Source of the DNA: Blastopirellula marina | GTDB taxonomy: Bacteria > Planctomycetota > Planctomycetia > Pirellulales > Pirellulaceae | Direction: 5' to 3' | DNA: 64,000 nucleotides | NCBI RefSeq assembly: GCF_002967765.1 | Contig: NZ_PUHY01000010.1 | Coordinates: 1,178,001-1,242,000, forward strand | Shown: piece after piece, positions 24,925-33,093 of the stretch | Numbering within the stretch: the first letter of the stretch is position 1 | Layout: every line of letters begins with the position of its first letter | Notes under the pieces: generated by a model | Told to the model about the DNA's origin: nothing | What the model saw: the letters and a program-made list of their open reading frames with translations, nothing else | Database searches by the model: none | Made by a program: the position numbers and the translations under genes

Positions 24925-27354
24925 ATGATCCGCTCGTTTGTTTTGCGATTTGCCGTGACCCTTTGTGGTTGTTTTGCATTGGCCTCCTCTGCTCTGGCAG
25001 GCGAATTGAATCCAGATTTCTCGCAAGAAATCGACCGTCAACTGGCCGCCAGCCCGGCGGATACCGAGTTCGCGATTTGGATCGGGCGTCCCGACGGCGA
25101 GACACTTTTCGAACGCAACGCCGAGCAAATGATGCCGACCGCCAGTGCGATCAAGGTGGCAATCTTGCTCGAGTTCTTCGCCAAGTACGAGGATCAACTC
25201 GACAGCCCACCCGCTGGCGTGAAGCCGCTGTTCGAGTCGGATCATCCCGCGTTCAGCCACTTCAACCAAGCGCAACGCGAGGAGATCGAGAAGTATCTGG
25301 CCAAAGCGACCGTCGCTGAAATTGGCTATCGCATGGTTCATACGGCAGGAGCCCCGAATCGTGTTTACAACGGAGCGACCAACATTGCGACGGCATTGTT
25401 GGGTGGTCCCGCGAAGACGACCCAGGCAATCCATGCCCGCGATCCAGCTTTCCAAGGAATCGTGGTCAATCGCTATCAACTGGCCGATCGCAAAGCGAAC
25501 GGCGACAACGTTGCGTCCGCGAAATCGCTGGCCGCCGTGCTGGCAAAACTGGCAACTGGCAAGGTAGCCGGCTTGCAGGACGACACCGTCCAACGCATTC
25601 ATAAGATCTTGAGCATCGACGGCGCCGCGCCGGGCGTCACTAGCTTCGGCAAGTCGGGCTCGCTCAGCACAACGCCGGTTACCCGCGTCCTCTCGGGCTG
25701 GGACGACGATGGCCAAGCCACGCTGGTTTACGCCATCATGGGTTCTGCCCCGGCCGATGGTGGCGAAGGAAGTGCCAAGTTCGCTCAGCTTCGCGGTAAT
25801 GTCGCAGCATTGCGGGACGCAATCGCGAAGCCTCGTCCCATCGATGCCGATGTGCTGCTGCGTGGCGGTTTGGTTTTCGTCGGCGACGACAGCGAACCCA
25901 AAGTCGGAAATGTTGCCATCAAAGACGACAAAGTCATCGCCGTGGGTGACTTCCCGCTGGGCGAAATCGTGTGGACGATCGACTGCGAAGGACTGGCGAT
26001 CAGTCCGGGCTTTATCGATCTGCATAACCATAGCGATAACCCGATTCAACGACCGGCGACCCGTTCGGCCGCGAACTACCTGACGCAGGGTTGCACCACG
26101 CTGGTCACCGGCAACTGTGGTTCCGGGCCGGTAATCGCTGGGGCTTATTACGACAAAATCGACGAACAAGGCGCCGGTGTGAATATCGCTCACCTGCTGC
26201 CGCAAGGTTCGCTTCGCTCGCGTGTCGTCGGCGAGACCGATCGACCGGCAACCGAAGACGAAATGAAGCAAATGAAAGACCTCACAGACCGGGCGATGAC
26301 CGAAGGTGTGTGGGGCATGTCGACCGGTCTGATCTACACGCCAGGTTCGTTTGCCGATACCGACGAGCTGGTCGAGATCGCCAGCGTCGTCAGCAAGCGA
26401 GGTGGCATCTATGCCAGTCACATGCGGAACGAAGGAACCGAACTGCTGGAAGCGATCGAGGAGATCCTCGCCATCCAAAGTCGTGCCAACATTCCGGTTC
26501 ATATCTCTCATTTCAAATCGAGTGGTCAGGACTCGTGGGGATTGGTTCGCATCGCAATCGAAAATATCAAAGCGGCTCAGAAAAAAGGAGCGATCGTCAC
26601 GGCCGATCAATATCCTTACACCGCGTCGAGCACGTCACTCGGAGCAACCGTTATTCCCAGTTGGGCTCGCTCTGGCAGTCGGGCCGATATGCTGACTCGC
26701 ATTCAATCGGATACCGAAGCAGGTGCCAGGGCTCGCGAGGCGATGCAGCACAAGCTGAAAATCACCGACAACGGGCATCGCATTCAAATTGCTCACTTCT
26801 CCAGGAACCCTTCCTGGGCTGGGCGTCGCTTGGACGAAATCGCCGCCGAAAAAGGAATCAGCACATTCGACCTGGTGATCGAGATCGAAGAAGCTGGTGG
26901 GGCTCAAATCGTCAACCACAGCATCAACGAAGATGACGTCCGTTACGTGATGACCTTCCCTTGGGTCGCCACGGCTTCCGATGGCGGCGCCAAAATCCCT
27001 GGGGCCAGTGTTCCGCACCCGCGAAGTTACGGTACGTTCTCGCGTAAGATCGGCCTTTACTCCGTTCGCGAGAAGATTATCTCGCTTAATCACGCCGTCC
27101 GTAGCAGTACCGGTTTGCCTGCCGATATTTTGGGAATGACCGATCGCGGCTATCTCCGTCCAGGCCAAGTCGCCGACATCGCGGTTTGGGATCCCAAAAC
27201 GTTCCTTGATACGGCCACTTTCATCAAGCCGCATCAATACTCGGAAGGCATCAAGTACGTTTTCGTGAATGGCGAGGTCGCCCTGAGCGAAGGTCACTTG
27301 ACTGGAGCCTTGCCGGGCAAGGCACTGCGCAAAGTTCCCAAGCCAGCGGAGTAG
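24925..27354 (+). CDS. Fusion of a serine beta-lactamase-like domain and an N-acyl-D-amino-acid deacylase
   Basis: 809 residues from the ATG at 24925, with a signal peptide (CGCFALASSALAG). The first about 300 residues look like a class A beta-lactamase fold: S74-A-I-K77 fits SxxK and K243-S-G245 fits the KTG box. The remainder is a D-aminoacylase-type amidohydrolase: HNH at H367/H369 (PGFIDLHNHSD), C398 (GNCGSGP), H499 (ASHMRNE), H527/H529 (IPVHISHF) and a final GYLRPGQVADIAVWDPKTF. D-aminoacylases free D-amino acids from N-acyl forms. The two activities together suggest turnover of D-amino-acid or peptidoglycan-like substrates outside the cell. No gene overlaps; it follows the RND operon by 123 bp. 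Confidence 0.85.
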   Translation: MIRSFVLRFAVTLCGCFALASSALAGELNPDFSQEIDRQLAASPADTEFAIWIGRPDGETLFERNAEQMMPTASAIKVAILLEFFAKYEDQLDSPPAGVKPLFESDHPAFSHFNQAQREEIEKYLAKATVAEIGYRMVHTAGAPNRVYNGATNIATALLGGPAKTTQAIHARDPAFQGIVVNRYQLADRKANGDNVASAKSLAAVLAKLATGKVAGLQDDTVQRIHKILSIDGAAPGVTSFGKSGSLSTTPVTRVLSGWDDDGQATLVYAIMGSAPADGGEGSAKFAQLRGNVAALRDAIAKPRPIDADVLLRGGLVFVGDDSEPKVGNVAIKDDKVIAVGDFPLGEIVWTIDCEGLAISPGFIDLHNHSDNPIQRPATRSAANYLTQGCTTLVTGNCGSGPVIAGAYYDKIDEQGAGVNIAHLLPQGSLRSRVVGETDRPATEDEMKQMKDLTDRAMTEGVWGMSTGLIYTPGSFADTDELVEIASVVSKRGGIYASHMRNEGTELLEAIEEILAIQSRANIPVHISHFKSSGQDSWGLVRIAIENIKAAQKKGAIVTADQYPYTASSTSLGATVIPSWARSGSRADMLTRIQSDTEAGARAREAMQHKLKITDNGHRIQIAHFSRNPSWAGRRLDEIAAEKGISTFDLVIEIEEAGGAQIVNHSINEDDVRYVMTFPWVATASDGGAKIPGASVPHPRSYGTFSRKIGLYSVREKIISLNHAVRSSTGLPADILGMTDRGYLRPGQVADIAVWDPKTFLDTATFIKPHQYSEGIKYVFVNGEVALSEGHLTGALPGKALRKVPKPAE

Positions 27355-27368
27355 CACGCGTCGCGAAC

Positions 27369-27743
27369 TCAAACATCGCGAGCACGTTCATCCATATATT
27401 GGGCCAGTTCCGTCTCCATTTCTTCATCAAGGGACATGATCAGTTCCGTGATGTCGAGCGAATCGGCCCCGGCCTCTTCATAGATATCAGGCGAGGTCGT
27501 AAGCTGCTCGATCGAGACGCCCAATTGCTCAGCCATCAAGTTCAAAAGACGCTCCCGCCGCGCTTCATTGCGGTTCCGCTGAAAAACGTAGGTTTGCCCA
27601 GGCAGCTGAACGAACCACAACAAATGCCCGCACTGGGGGCACGGCGCATCGCCAGTCATGATCGAAGGTTCGATCACCACACAGGCCTGACAAATTGGAC
27701 AATTCCCAGACTGGCCTTCCGGAGTTCGTGACGAAATGGTCAT
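27369..27743 (-). CDS. Zinc-ribbon fused to acyl carrier protein
   Basis: 124 residues. The N-terminal part carries C15-P-I-C18 and C35-P-Q-C38, a typical zinc-ribbon spacing (C21 adds a third cysteine nearby). The C-terminal part matches acyl carrier proteins: phosphopantetheine site S95 in GADSLDITEL, followed by an acidic amphipathic helix (MSLDEEMETELAQYM). So the protein probably carries an acyl group on a 4'-phosphopantetheine arm and binds zinc, a combination outside ordinary fatty-acid ACPs. No fatty acid or polyketide genes lie beside it. It ends 14 bp after the plus-strand aminoacylase stop, converging with it. Confidence 0.85.
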   Translation of the reverse strand: MTISSRTPEGQSGNCPICQACVVIEPSIMTGDAPCPQCGHLLWFVQLPGQTYVFQRNRNEARRERLLNLMAEQLGVSIEQLTTSPDIYEEAGADSLDITELIMSLDEEMETELAQYMDERARDV

Positions 27744-27844
27744 GGCAAAATATTTTCCTTTAGCGGAGCCTGATGCGACGATCGATCGATCGACCCGGTT
27801 TGGTCATTGGAACCACATTCCTATGCGGACTCAAGGAATTTGTT

Positions 27845-28726
27845 TTACGGCGCACGGGCTCGATTCGTGCAGCGCTGATTTCGCTTCACCCAACAACTTG
27901 ATCGATTCACCGTCGAACTGACCGGTCGATCCACAGGAACGATGACCCCGGGCGCTACCGGATGCACTGACACGTGTCTGTTTGACGAACGGGTTGCTTG
28001 TTTCCCTTGAACGGAGCTTTGTCGCAATCGACGAACAAGATTCTGACGTCGTCGTGGGCATCTCCGCGGCTTACGGGAAGATGAAACTGGCGTGTTCGAT
28101 TCAGCGATTTGCTTCGGTTGGACGGCCAGTGACGAGCACAGGAGATGATCGATGTTCATCACGGCCACGTTCACCACAGAACCGATTCCTTCGTTGAGGT
28201 TCACTGATTTGTCGGTTGAAGCGGGAGATAGCTTCCGCTTCCGCCGACGCTTTGGTTCCGGCTTATTGCCCGGCGGCCGCCATGACCACAGGTTCTTACC
28301 GTCCTCCTCCCGCTGTTCGAGATACCGCTGGTTCTGCTCAGTTTGCTGTCGAGCAAGCGTCTGCTTTTCGTTGACCTGCTTGATCACCTTTCGCAAGCGA
28401 ATACCGAGTGATTTCCACGAGTGCCGCCGGCGTTTGGCTGGATTGGCGACGCACAGTTGCAGTTGGTCAAGCATCTCTTGCGGAGTTCGCGGAGGGATTG
28501 GCTCATCATCACCCGTTTGTCGCTGTTGTTGTTCTTTTAGCGACCCATCCAAGGCGCGTAATCGCCCGGCGACTGAGACCAAGGCTTGGTCGATGTGTGT
28601 GATCAGCTCGCGTACCGAACGGTGGATTTCTTCACCCGTCGGAGGCTTCGTCCGCTTCAGCGGGGGCAGAACGCCAGCGCTGTAGGCGTCGAGTTCGGCA
28701 GCGAGTTGGACGTAAGTATCAGACAT
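27845..28726 (-). CDS. Basic, coiled-coil-like hypothetical protein (frame of C-terminus uncertain)
   Basis: 293 residues from the ATG at 28726; an upstream in-frame start gives a leader of 36 residues that does not look coding. Residues 1-200 look like a genuine helical protein: MSDTYVQLAAELDAYSAG, VRELITHIDQALVSVAGRLRAL, then a long basic coil with Gln/Arg/Glu (VIKQVNEKQTLARQQTEQN) and the Arg/Lys patch PKRRRKRKLSPAS. After residue about 205 the sequence is dominated by Ser, Arg and Val and no longer looks natural, while another minus frame there is also fairly open. A frameshift or a shorter gene ending near 28200 is possible. Function unknown; nucleic-acid binding is plausible from the charge. 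Confidence 0.45.
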   Translation of the reverse strand: MSDTYVQLAAELDAYSAGVLPPLKRTKPPTGEEIHRSVRELITHIDQALVSVAGRLRALDGSLKEQQQRQTGDDEPIPPRTPQEMLDQLQLCVANPAKRRRHSWKSLGIRLRKVIKQVNEKQTLARQQTEQNQRYLEQREEDGKNLWSWRPPGNKPEPKRRRKRKLSPASTDKSVNLNEGIGSVVNVAVMNIDHLLCSSLAVQPKQIAESNTPVSSSRKPRRCPRRRQNLVRRLRQSSVQGKQATRSSNRHVSVHPVAPGVIVPVDRPVSSTVNRSSCWVKRNQRCTNRARAP

Positions 28727-29003
28727 CAGGAAAGCGACGAAGTAAGATTCGTACAGTACGTCAATGCAGATGGTAAACGAGTGATGGCTTCGGTTATCCA
28801 GAGATCGTGTAAACCTGGCAAGCGATTTTTTCATGCCTGCCAGCGCAAGGTGTTGCCCAGGCTACAGAAGAAACTTTTCCGGCAGCCGTCGGGGCCCAGT
28901 CCTAGCGTGGCCGATCGATGATGCCACTTCTCTTAATCGGCACGCGAAATGCTTATTACCGCCTCGTCACAAAAGCATTTCATTTACCGATAGGAGACGA
29001 GCC

Positions 29004-29225
29004 ATGAGCGATTCATGGGGGCTTTGCAAGGGTTGCAAGTGGTGGCAGATTGAACCCGATGCAAGCGTAACTGACCAAACGGCCGGGTTTTGCATCGATG
29101 AAAAGCTGCAGCCGTTTCAGCTACGAATTACCGGCAACGGCGGGTGTAATCGGTTTGCCGCGGGCAAGCCAGCCCGGGCGGAGGGCTCGAGTGAGAAGCC
29201 GCCCGAGGCCGCGCCGCAGCGTTAG
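29004..29225 (+). CDS. Small four-cysteine protein, probably zinc-binding
   Basis: 73 residues from the ATG at 29004, preceded by TAGGAGA (about 8 nt upstream), a good Shine-Dalgarno. Cysteines at 8, 11, 30 and 48 (LCKGCKWWQ, AGFCID, GGCNRF) fit a C-x2-C...C...C zinc-binding or iron-sulfur pattern. The last 25 residues are Ala/Pro/Glu/Arg-rich and probably disordered. No known family is recognised. The upstream 28835-29003 is intergenic. Confidence 0.7.
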   Translation: MSDSWGLCKGCKWWQIEPDASVTDQTAGFCIDEKLQPFQLRITGNGGCNRFAAGKPARAEGSSEKPPEAAPQR

Positions 29226-29259
29226 TTCGCAGACCTGAGTGATCGGGCATCGACCACGA

Positions 29260-30609
29260 TTAAGGACGCTTGGTGGGCAACCCCGCGTCGACATTGGAAA
29301 GCCAGGTGGTCAATTGATCCTTGAGCTCGGCGGTTAATTCGGGCTTCGTTTGCGCGAGATCTTGGCGTTCGCCGAGATCTTTCGCTAAATCGTAAAGTTC
29401 GCACGAATCGTCGTCGTAGTTCAGGATCAGCTTATAGTTTCCACGGCGAATCGCCGAACCAGGCCGATTCGCTTTGTGGAAGGCAAAGTGCGGGTAATGA
29501 AAGAACAGTGCTTCGCGCTGCAGCTGACCTGCCGCGAAGAGAGGACGCAGCGTCTCTCCGTCGAGCGATTCTCCGTCGGTAAGTTCGCAACCAGTGGCAT
29601 CGAGGATTGTGGCCGTTAGATCCATGCTAATGACCGGCGTATGATCAATTTGGTTCGCCTTCGTCACCCCAGGCCAACGCACGATAAGTGGTACCCGCAG
29701 GCCACCTTCGTAGAGATATCCCTTCCCTTGCTTTAACGGCCGGTTATCCGTGGCACCAGACCATCCGCCGTTGTCGCTGGTGAAGATCACCAAGGTATCA
29801 TCGGCGATTTCCAGATTGTCCAGTTCTTTCAGCACACGACCAACAGCCCGATCGGTTGCTTCCAACTGGGCACCGTAAATCGGATTCTTCAGCCCAGGCC
29901 CTTCTTGCCCTTCAAAGTGTGCCGTTAACTCAGCGGGAGCTTCAAACGGATAGTGAGGATTGTACGTCCACAGGCAAACCAGCATCGGCTTGTCCTTCTC
30001 ACGTTGCATAAAGGCAATGGCCTCGTCGGCGAGGCGATCGGTGAGATACTCTCCTTCCTTTCGCGGCGGGAGCGATGGTATGCGGTATGGATCGAAGTAA
30101 GTCGGCGGACCACCAAAGCCACAGCCACCGAGATTCACATCGAACCCTTGTTCTGTTGGCCAAAACTTGGGGTCGGTCCCCAAATGCCACTTGCCGAAGA
30201 AGCCGGTGGCGTACCCTTTCTTCTTGAGCCGTTCGGCCAACGTCGTCGTTTCGTGAACCAACTCATGCCGCGTGGCAGGCGGCTGTACGACGCGATCTTC
30301 TGGCCAGAACGATGGGATATCGGCCCCATGCTGCGTGATATGTAGTCGGGCTGGTGCCAGTCCGGTGATCAGTGCTCCGCGTGTTGGGGAACAGACCGGC
30401 GCCGCGGCATAAGCGTCGGTGAAGCGAACGCCTTGTTTCGCCAGCTGATCGAGATGTGGCGTGCGGAGACGATCGTTCCCCTGGCAGTGCAAGTCCTTCC
30501 ATCCCAGGTCATCCGCCATGATCAGTAATATGTGCGGTGGAGCCGCTTTTGCAGGCAAAGTAAACAGAGCACCGCTGAAAGCGACCAGGCAAACTACCAG
30601 ACGAAACAT
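29260..30609 (-). CDS. Exported formylglycine-dependent sulfatase (arylsulfatase family)
   Basis: 449 residues with a signal peptide (residues 1-22). The catalytic motif CSPTR is at 73-77 (APVCSPTRGALITG), where the cysteine is converted to formylglycine by a sulfatase-modifying enzyme. Other family patches are LLIMADDLGWKDLHCQGN (the metal-binding DD), KWHLGTDPKFWPTEQGFD, FTSDNGGWSG and NGG-type C-terminal sequence. It is shorter than arylsulfatase A but complete. Planctomycetes have many sulfatases used to strip sulfate from algal polysaccharides. No adjacent modifying enzyme is in this window. Confidence 0.93.
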   Translation of the reverse strand: MFRLVVCLVAFSGALFTLPAKAAPPHILLIMADDLGWKDLHCQGNDRLRTPHLDQLAKQGVRFTDAYAAAPVCSPTRGALITGLAPARLHITQHGADIPSFWPEDRVVQPPATRHELVHETTTLAERLKKKGYATGFFGKWHLGTDPKFWPTEQGFDVNLGGCGFGGPPTYFDPYRIPSLPPRKEGEYLTDRLADEAIAFMQREKDKPMLVCLWTYNPHYPFEAPAELTAHFEGQEGPGLKNPIYGAQLEATDRAVGRVLKELDNLEIADDTLVIFTSDNGGWSGATDNRPLKQGKGYLYEGGLRVPLIVRWPGVTKANQIDHTPVISMDLTATILDATGCELTDGESLDGETLRPLFAAGQLQREALFFHYPHFAFHKANRPGSAIRRGNYKLILNYDDDSCELYDLAKDLGERQDLAQTKPELTAELKDQLTTWLSNVDAGLPTKRP

Positions 30610-30701
30610 TCGACGACCTTCTCACGCGTGGTTCATGACGACTTGGGCGGGGCGTTGGAGGGGGTTCTTTCACGATAGCCCAAATCGTGGCCGTTGAAAA
30701 C

Positions 30702-31208
30702 TTAGTCTGGATGCCCTTCCCTTCCCCGACTCGCAAAACGGTCGTTGTCGATGGCTTCAATCACGTCGCTGGGAACATCGCCGTCGGCATATCGCCACCA
30801 GCCGGCGACCTGATAGGGATACTTGCTGGAATCGTACTGGTCCGCGAAGACGAACCAGTGCCGCTCGCCGACTTCCAGGGAGTTGTGACGAAGCAGGAGC
30901 GATTGGTGATCCTTCTCCCGCTGCTGTTGATACTCCGGTGGAGGGAGCCCGCCCGGTTCCACGACCAAGTAAAGATACTCCGGCACCTCACCACTGGCCT
31001 GATCGATCTCTAGCCACGCTTTCCGCCAGTGATCGCCGTCGGAGGGGCGTTCGTCCTGCTCCTCAAACCGCACAATCTTCGCCAGGCAAGCTCCTTTGGC
31101 GGTGCGTAATAGCGGTTCTGCCGAGGCATCACCATGAGGGTGCCCTGCGGGTTGGCAGCCAGTGAGAAGCAGAAGAGAAACAATCAACGTAAATTTCAAA
31201 GCGGACAT
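30702..31208 (-). CDS. Small lipoprotein of unknown function
   Basis: 168 residues from the ATG at 31208. A short hydrophobic stretch followed by LLLTGC is a classical lipobox, so the protein is probably anchored to a membrane by its Cys-18 lipid. The mature part is Asp, Glu, Arg and Trp-rich: GACLAKIVRFEEQDERPSDGDHWRKAWLEIDQ, VEPGGLPPPEY and YLYLVVEPGGL-type beta strands. It shows no motif I recognise. It lies between the sulfatase and the AraC regulator, separated by a terminator from the latter. Confidence 0.72.
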   Translation of the reverse strand: MSALKFTLIVSLLLLTGCQPAGHPHGDASAEPLLRTAKGACLAKIVRFEEQDERPSDGDHWRKAWLEIDQASGEVPEYLYLVVEPGGLPPPEYQQQREKDHQSLLLRHNSLEVGERHWFVFADQYDSSKYPYQVAGWWRYADGDVPSDVIEAIDNDRFASRGREGHPD

Positions 31209-31235
31209 GACCATCGTCTAACCCTGAAAAGAAAA

Positions 31236-31263
31236 GAGTCGCCATCTACCAGCATGACGACTC
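31236..31263 (-). terminator. Intrinsic terminator of the AraC gene
   Basis: On the minus strand GAGTCGTCAT pairs with ATGGCGACTC (10 bp, one G-T pair) around an 8-nt loop and is followed by TTTTCTTTT, just after the AraC gene stop at 31304. This is a good rho-independent terminator in that direction. Confidence 0.65.
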
Positions 31264-31303
31264 ACGGCGACGATTGGTTTTGAAGATCGCTCTACCACCT
31301 CTC

Positions 31304-32119
31304 TCAGACGGATTGTTTGCGAAACGCTCGAGGGCTGATTCCGATTGCTAGTTTGAAGCGGCGCGAGAAATAGAATGCGTTCTCGAATCCGACTTGCTGG
31401 GCAATCGTCGTAATTGGGTAGCCGGTGTGCTGTAGCATTTCACAGGCTCGCTCAATGCGTTGCTGTTCGATGAATTGGACTGGTGTCTGATCCACTTGCT
31501 GGCGAAACAAGTGAGCGAAGCGTGACGGCGACAAGTGACACTGGCGGGCCAAGTCTTCGATACGGAGCGGCTGATCGAGATGCCGACAGATGTAATCGAG
31601 CACGTCGCTAATCCGCGGATCGATTCCTTCGCCCCGTTCGAGCACGACCTGTTCGTGACAGCCGAGTAATACCGATTCGAGGGCGTTCAGTGCCAACGGC
31701 TCGCGATGATGGCGATACCCGGCCGTCAACTGCACCACTTCCTCGAAACGACGAGCCAATGCCTCGCGGGCCGCTTCGTTCTTCAGACGAACGTACCCGA
31801 CGCCAGGGGCCAAGGTGGGCCATTTGAGCCAGGTACGCCACTGCGAAGTTGGCAGGAAGTGTGCCCATAGCAGTTCCCACTGGTCGACCTCTGAAGCGAC
31901 TTCGTACCGGTGCGGCGTGTTGGGCGAGATCAGCACCACATCGTCCGCCTCAGCCAGAAACGTCTCGCCTTGATAGCTGAAAAGTCCTTTACCAGAAACG
32001 GTATAGATCAACAGCCAATCATGACAACCGGTCGGTCGGTCGACGCGATAACCGGGCCCTTCATGAAAATGACCGGCGGCAAGATACCGTTTTCGCTTGG
32101 TGGTAGAACTAGTAGGCAT
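31304..32119 (-). CDS. AraC-family transcriptional regulator with cupin sensor
   Basis: 271 residues from the ATG at 32119. The first part is a cupin-like sensor (AAGHFHEGPGYRVDRPTG, VVLISPNTPHRYEVA) and the last 100 residues are the double helix-turn-helix: LRIEDLARQCHLSPSRFAHLFRQQVDQTP and YPITTIAQQVGFENAFYFSRRFKLAIGISPRAFR. Such regulators respond to sugars or other small molecules. It is divergent from the PhyH and Gfo/Idh genes with about 130 bp between starts, so it probably controls them. Confidence 0.92.
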   Translation of the reverse strand: MPTSSTTKRKRYLAAGHFHEGPGYRVDRPTGCHDWLLIYTVSGKGLFSYQGETFLAEADDVVLISPNTPHRYEVASEVDQWELLWAHFLPTSQWRTWLKWPTLAPGVGYVRLKNEAAREALARRFEEVVQLTAGYRHHREPLALNALESVLLGCHEQVVLERGEGIDPRISDVLDYICRHLDQPLRIEDLARQCHLSPSRFAHLFRQQVDQTPVQFIEQQRIERACEMLQHTGYPITTIAQQVGFENAFYFSRRFKLAIGISPRAFRKQSV

Positions 32120-32252
32120 AGCAGGATTGTACAAGTATTGAACCGCAAAGTGAATTCCCAGCGGTAGCGTAAATGCCGATAATAAGAATCAGCCAACTGG
32201 CAGTCCCCTTCCCTTCATGCCCGCTCGTTTCCTATTAACAGGATCCTTGAAC

Positions 32253-33038
32253 ATGTCTGGCTTCACCGTCAACGCCCAGCAGATCGCTCAGTTTCAGGAC
32301 GAAGGTTTTCTGATTGTTCGCCAGATCTTTCGCCCTTCCGAAATGGCAGCGTTGATCGCGTACGCTCGTGGCGACGAATCGATGCTTGGGGAATCGTATG
32401 TGCGGAACGACGGCCAAGGAGGCGAGACCCGCCTGGCCGTGCGGAACGATCTGGCCGACGACTCGCTGTACACGGCGGTTGTGCGCAGCCAACGTATTGC
32501 CGGGACGATGGCCGCCTTGCTGGGGGACGAGGTGTATCACTATCACCACAAGATGACGCTGAAGCAGCCCAAGACCGGCGGAGCTTGGGAGTGGCATCAA
32601 GACTATGGCTATTGGTATCACAACGGTTGTTTGTACCCAGACATGGGAAGCTGCATGCTGGCGGTCGACAAAGCGACGCAGGCAAACGGCTGCTTGCAAG
32701 TGCTGCGTGGTTCGCACAAGCTTGGCCGCGTCGACCACGTAAAGGTGGGGGAACAAACGGGCGCCGAGCCAGCCCGCGTCGAAGCGGCAATTGCGCGGCA
32801 TAAATTGGTTTACTGCGAGATGGAACCGGGGGATGCCGTCTTTTTTCACAGCAATCTGCTGCATCGATCGGACCAGAATACGTCGGAACTCCCTCGCTGG
32901 TCATTGATCTGCTGCTACAATACGCGTCACAATGATCCCATTGTCACGGGCGGCCGGCACCCCAATTACTCGCCGCTGGAAATCTGGCCAGACGAGCACG
33001 TGACCGAAGTGATCGAACGACAGGCGGCGGTAGATTAA
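32253..33038 (+). CDS. Phytanoyl-CoA dioxygenase (PhyH) family protein
   Basis: 261 residues from the ATG at 32253 (an in-frame start at 32217 exists). Iron ligands of Fe(II)/2-oxoglutarate oxygenases are visible: H115-Q-D117 in GAWEWHQDYGYWYH, and a distal His (H204) in the 'NLLHRSDQN' segment. Other family parts are QDEGFLIVRQIF and LQVLRGSHKLGRVDH. It is probably a soluble oxygenase. Its gene precedes a Gfo/Idh oxidoreductase by 55 bp, so they likely act in one pathway for a sugar, lipid or cyclitol-like compound, controlled by the divergent AraC protein. Confidence 0.88.
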   Translation: MSGFTVNAQQIAQFQDEGFLIVRQIFRPSEMAALIAYARGDESMLGESYVRNDGQGGETRLAVRNDLADDSLYTAVVRSQRIAGTMAALLGDEVYHYHHKMTLKQPKTGGAWEWHQDYGYWYHNGCLYPDMGSCMLAVDKATQANGCLQVLRGSHKLGRVDHVKVGEQTGAEPARVEAAIARHKLVYCEMEPGDAVFFHSNLLHRSDQNTSELPRWSLICCYNTRHNDPIVTGGRHPNYSPLEIWPDEHVTEVIERQAAVD

Positions 33039-33093
33039 CGAGGCCCACTTCCCTTGAAGGAAGCCGCCTCGCAGCACGTCGACGAGGCAACGG

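Noticed and set aside
20023-26610. 2195-codon minus-strand frame as a giant gene
   Set aside because: It is exactly codon-on-codon opposite three convincing plus-strand genes in one phase, its sequence has no domain-like pattern (His, Arg, Asp, Gln-rich), and its length follows from rarity of TTA, CTA and TCA in the plus genes.
28152-28685. 177-codon plus-strand frame opposite the basic protein
   Set aside because: Composition (Ser/Cys/Arg runs) is antisense-like and there is no ribosome-binding site; the minus-strand frame reads more naturally in this part.
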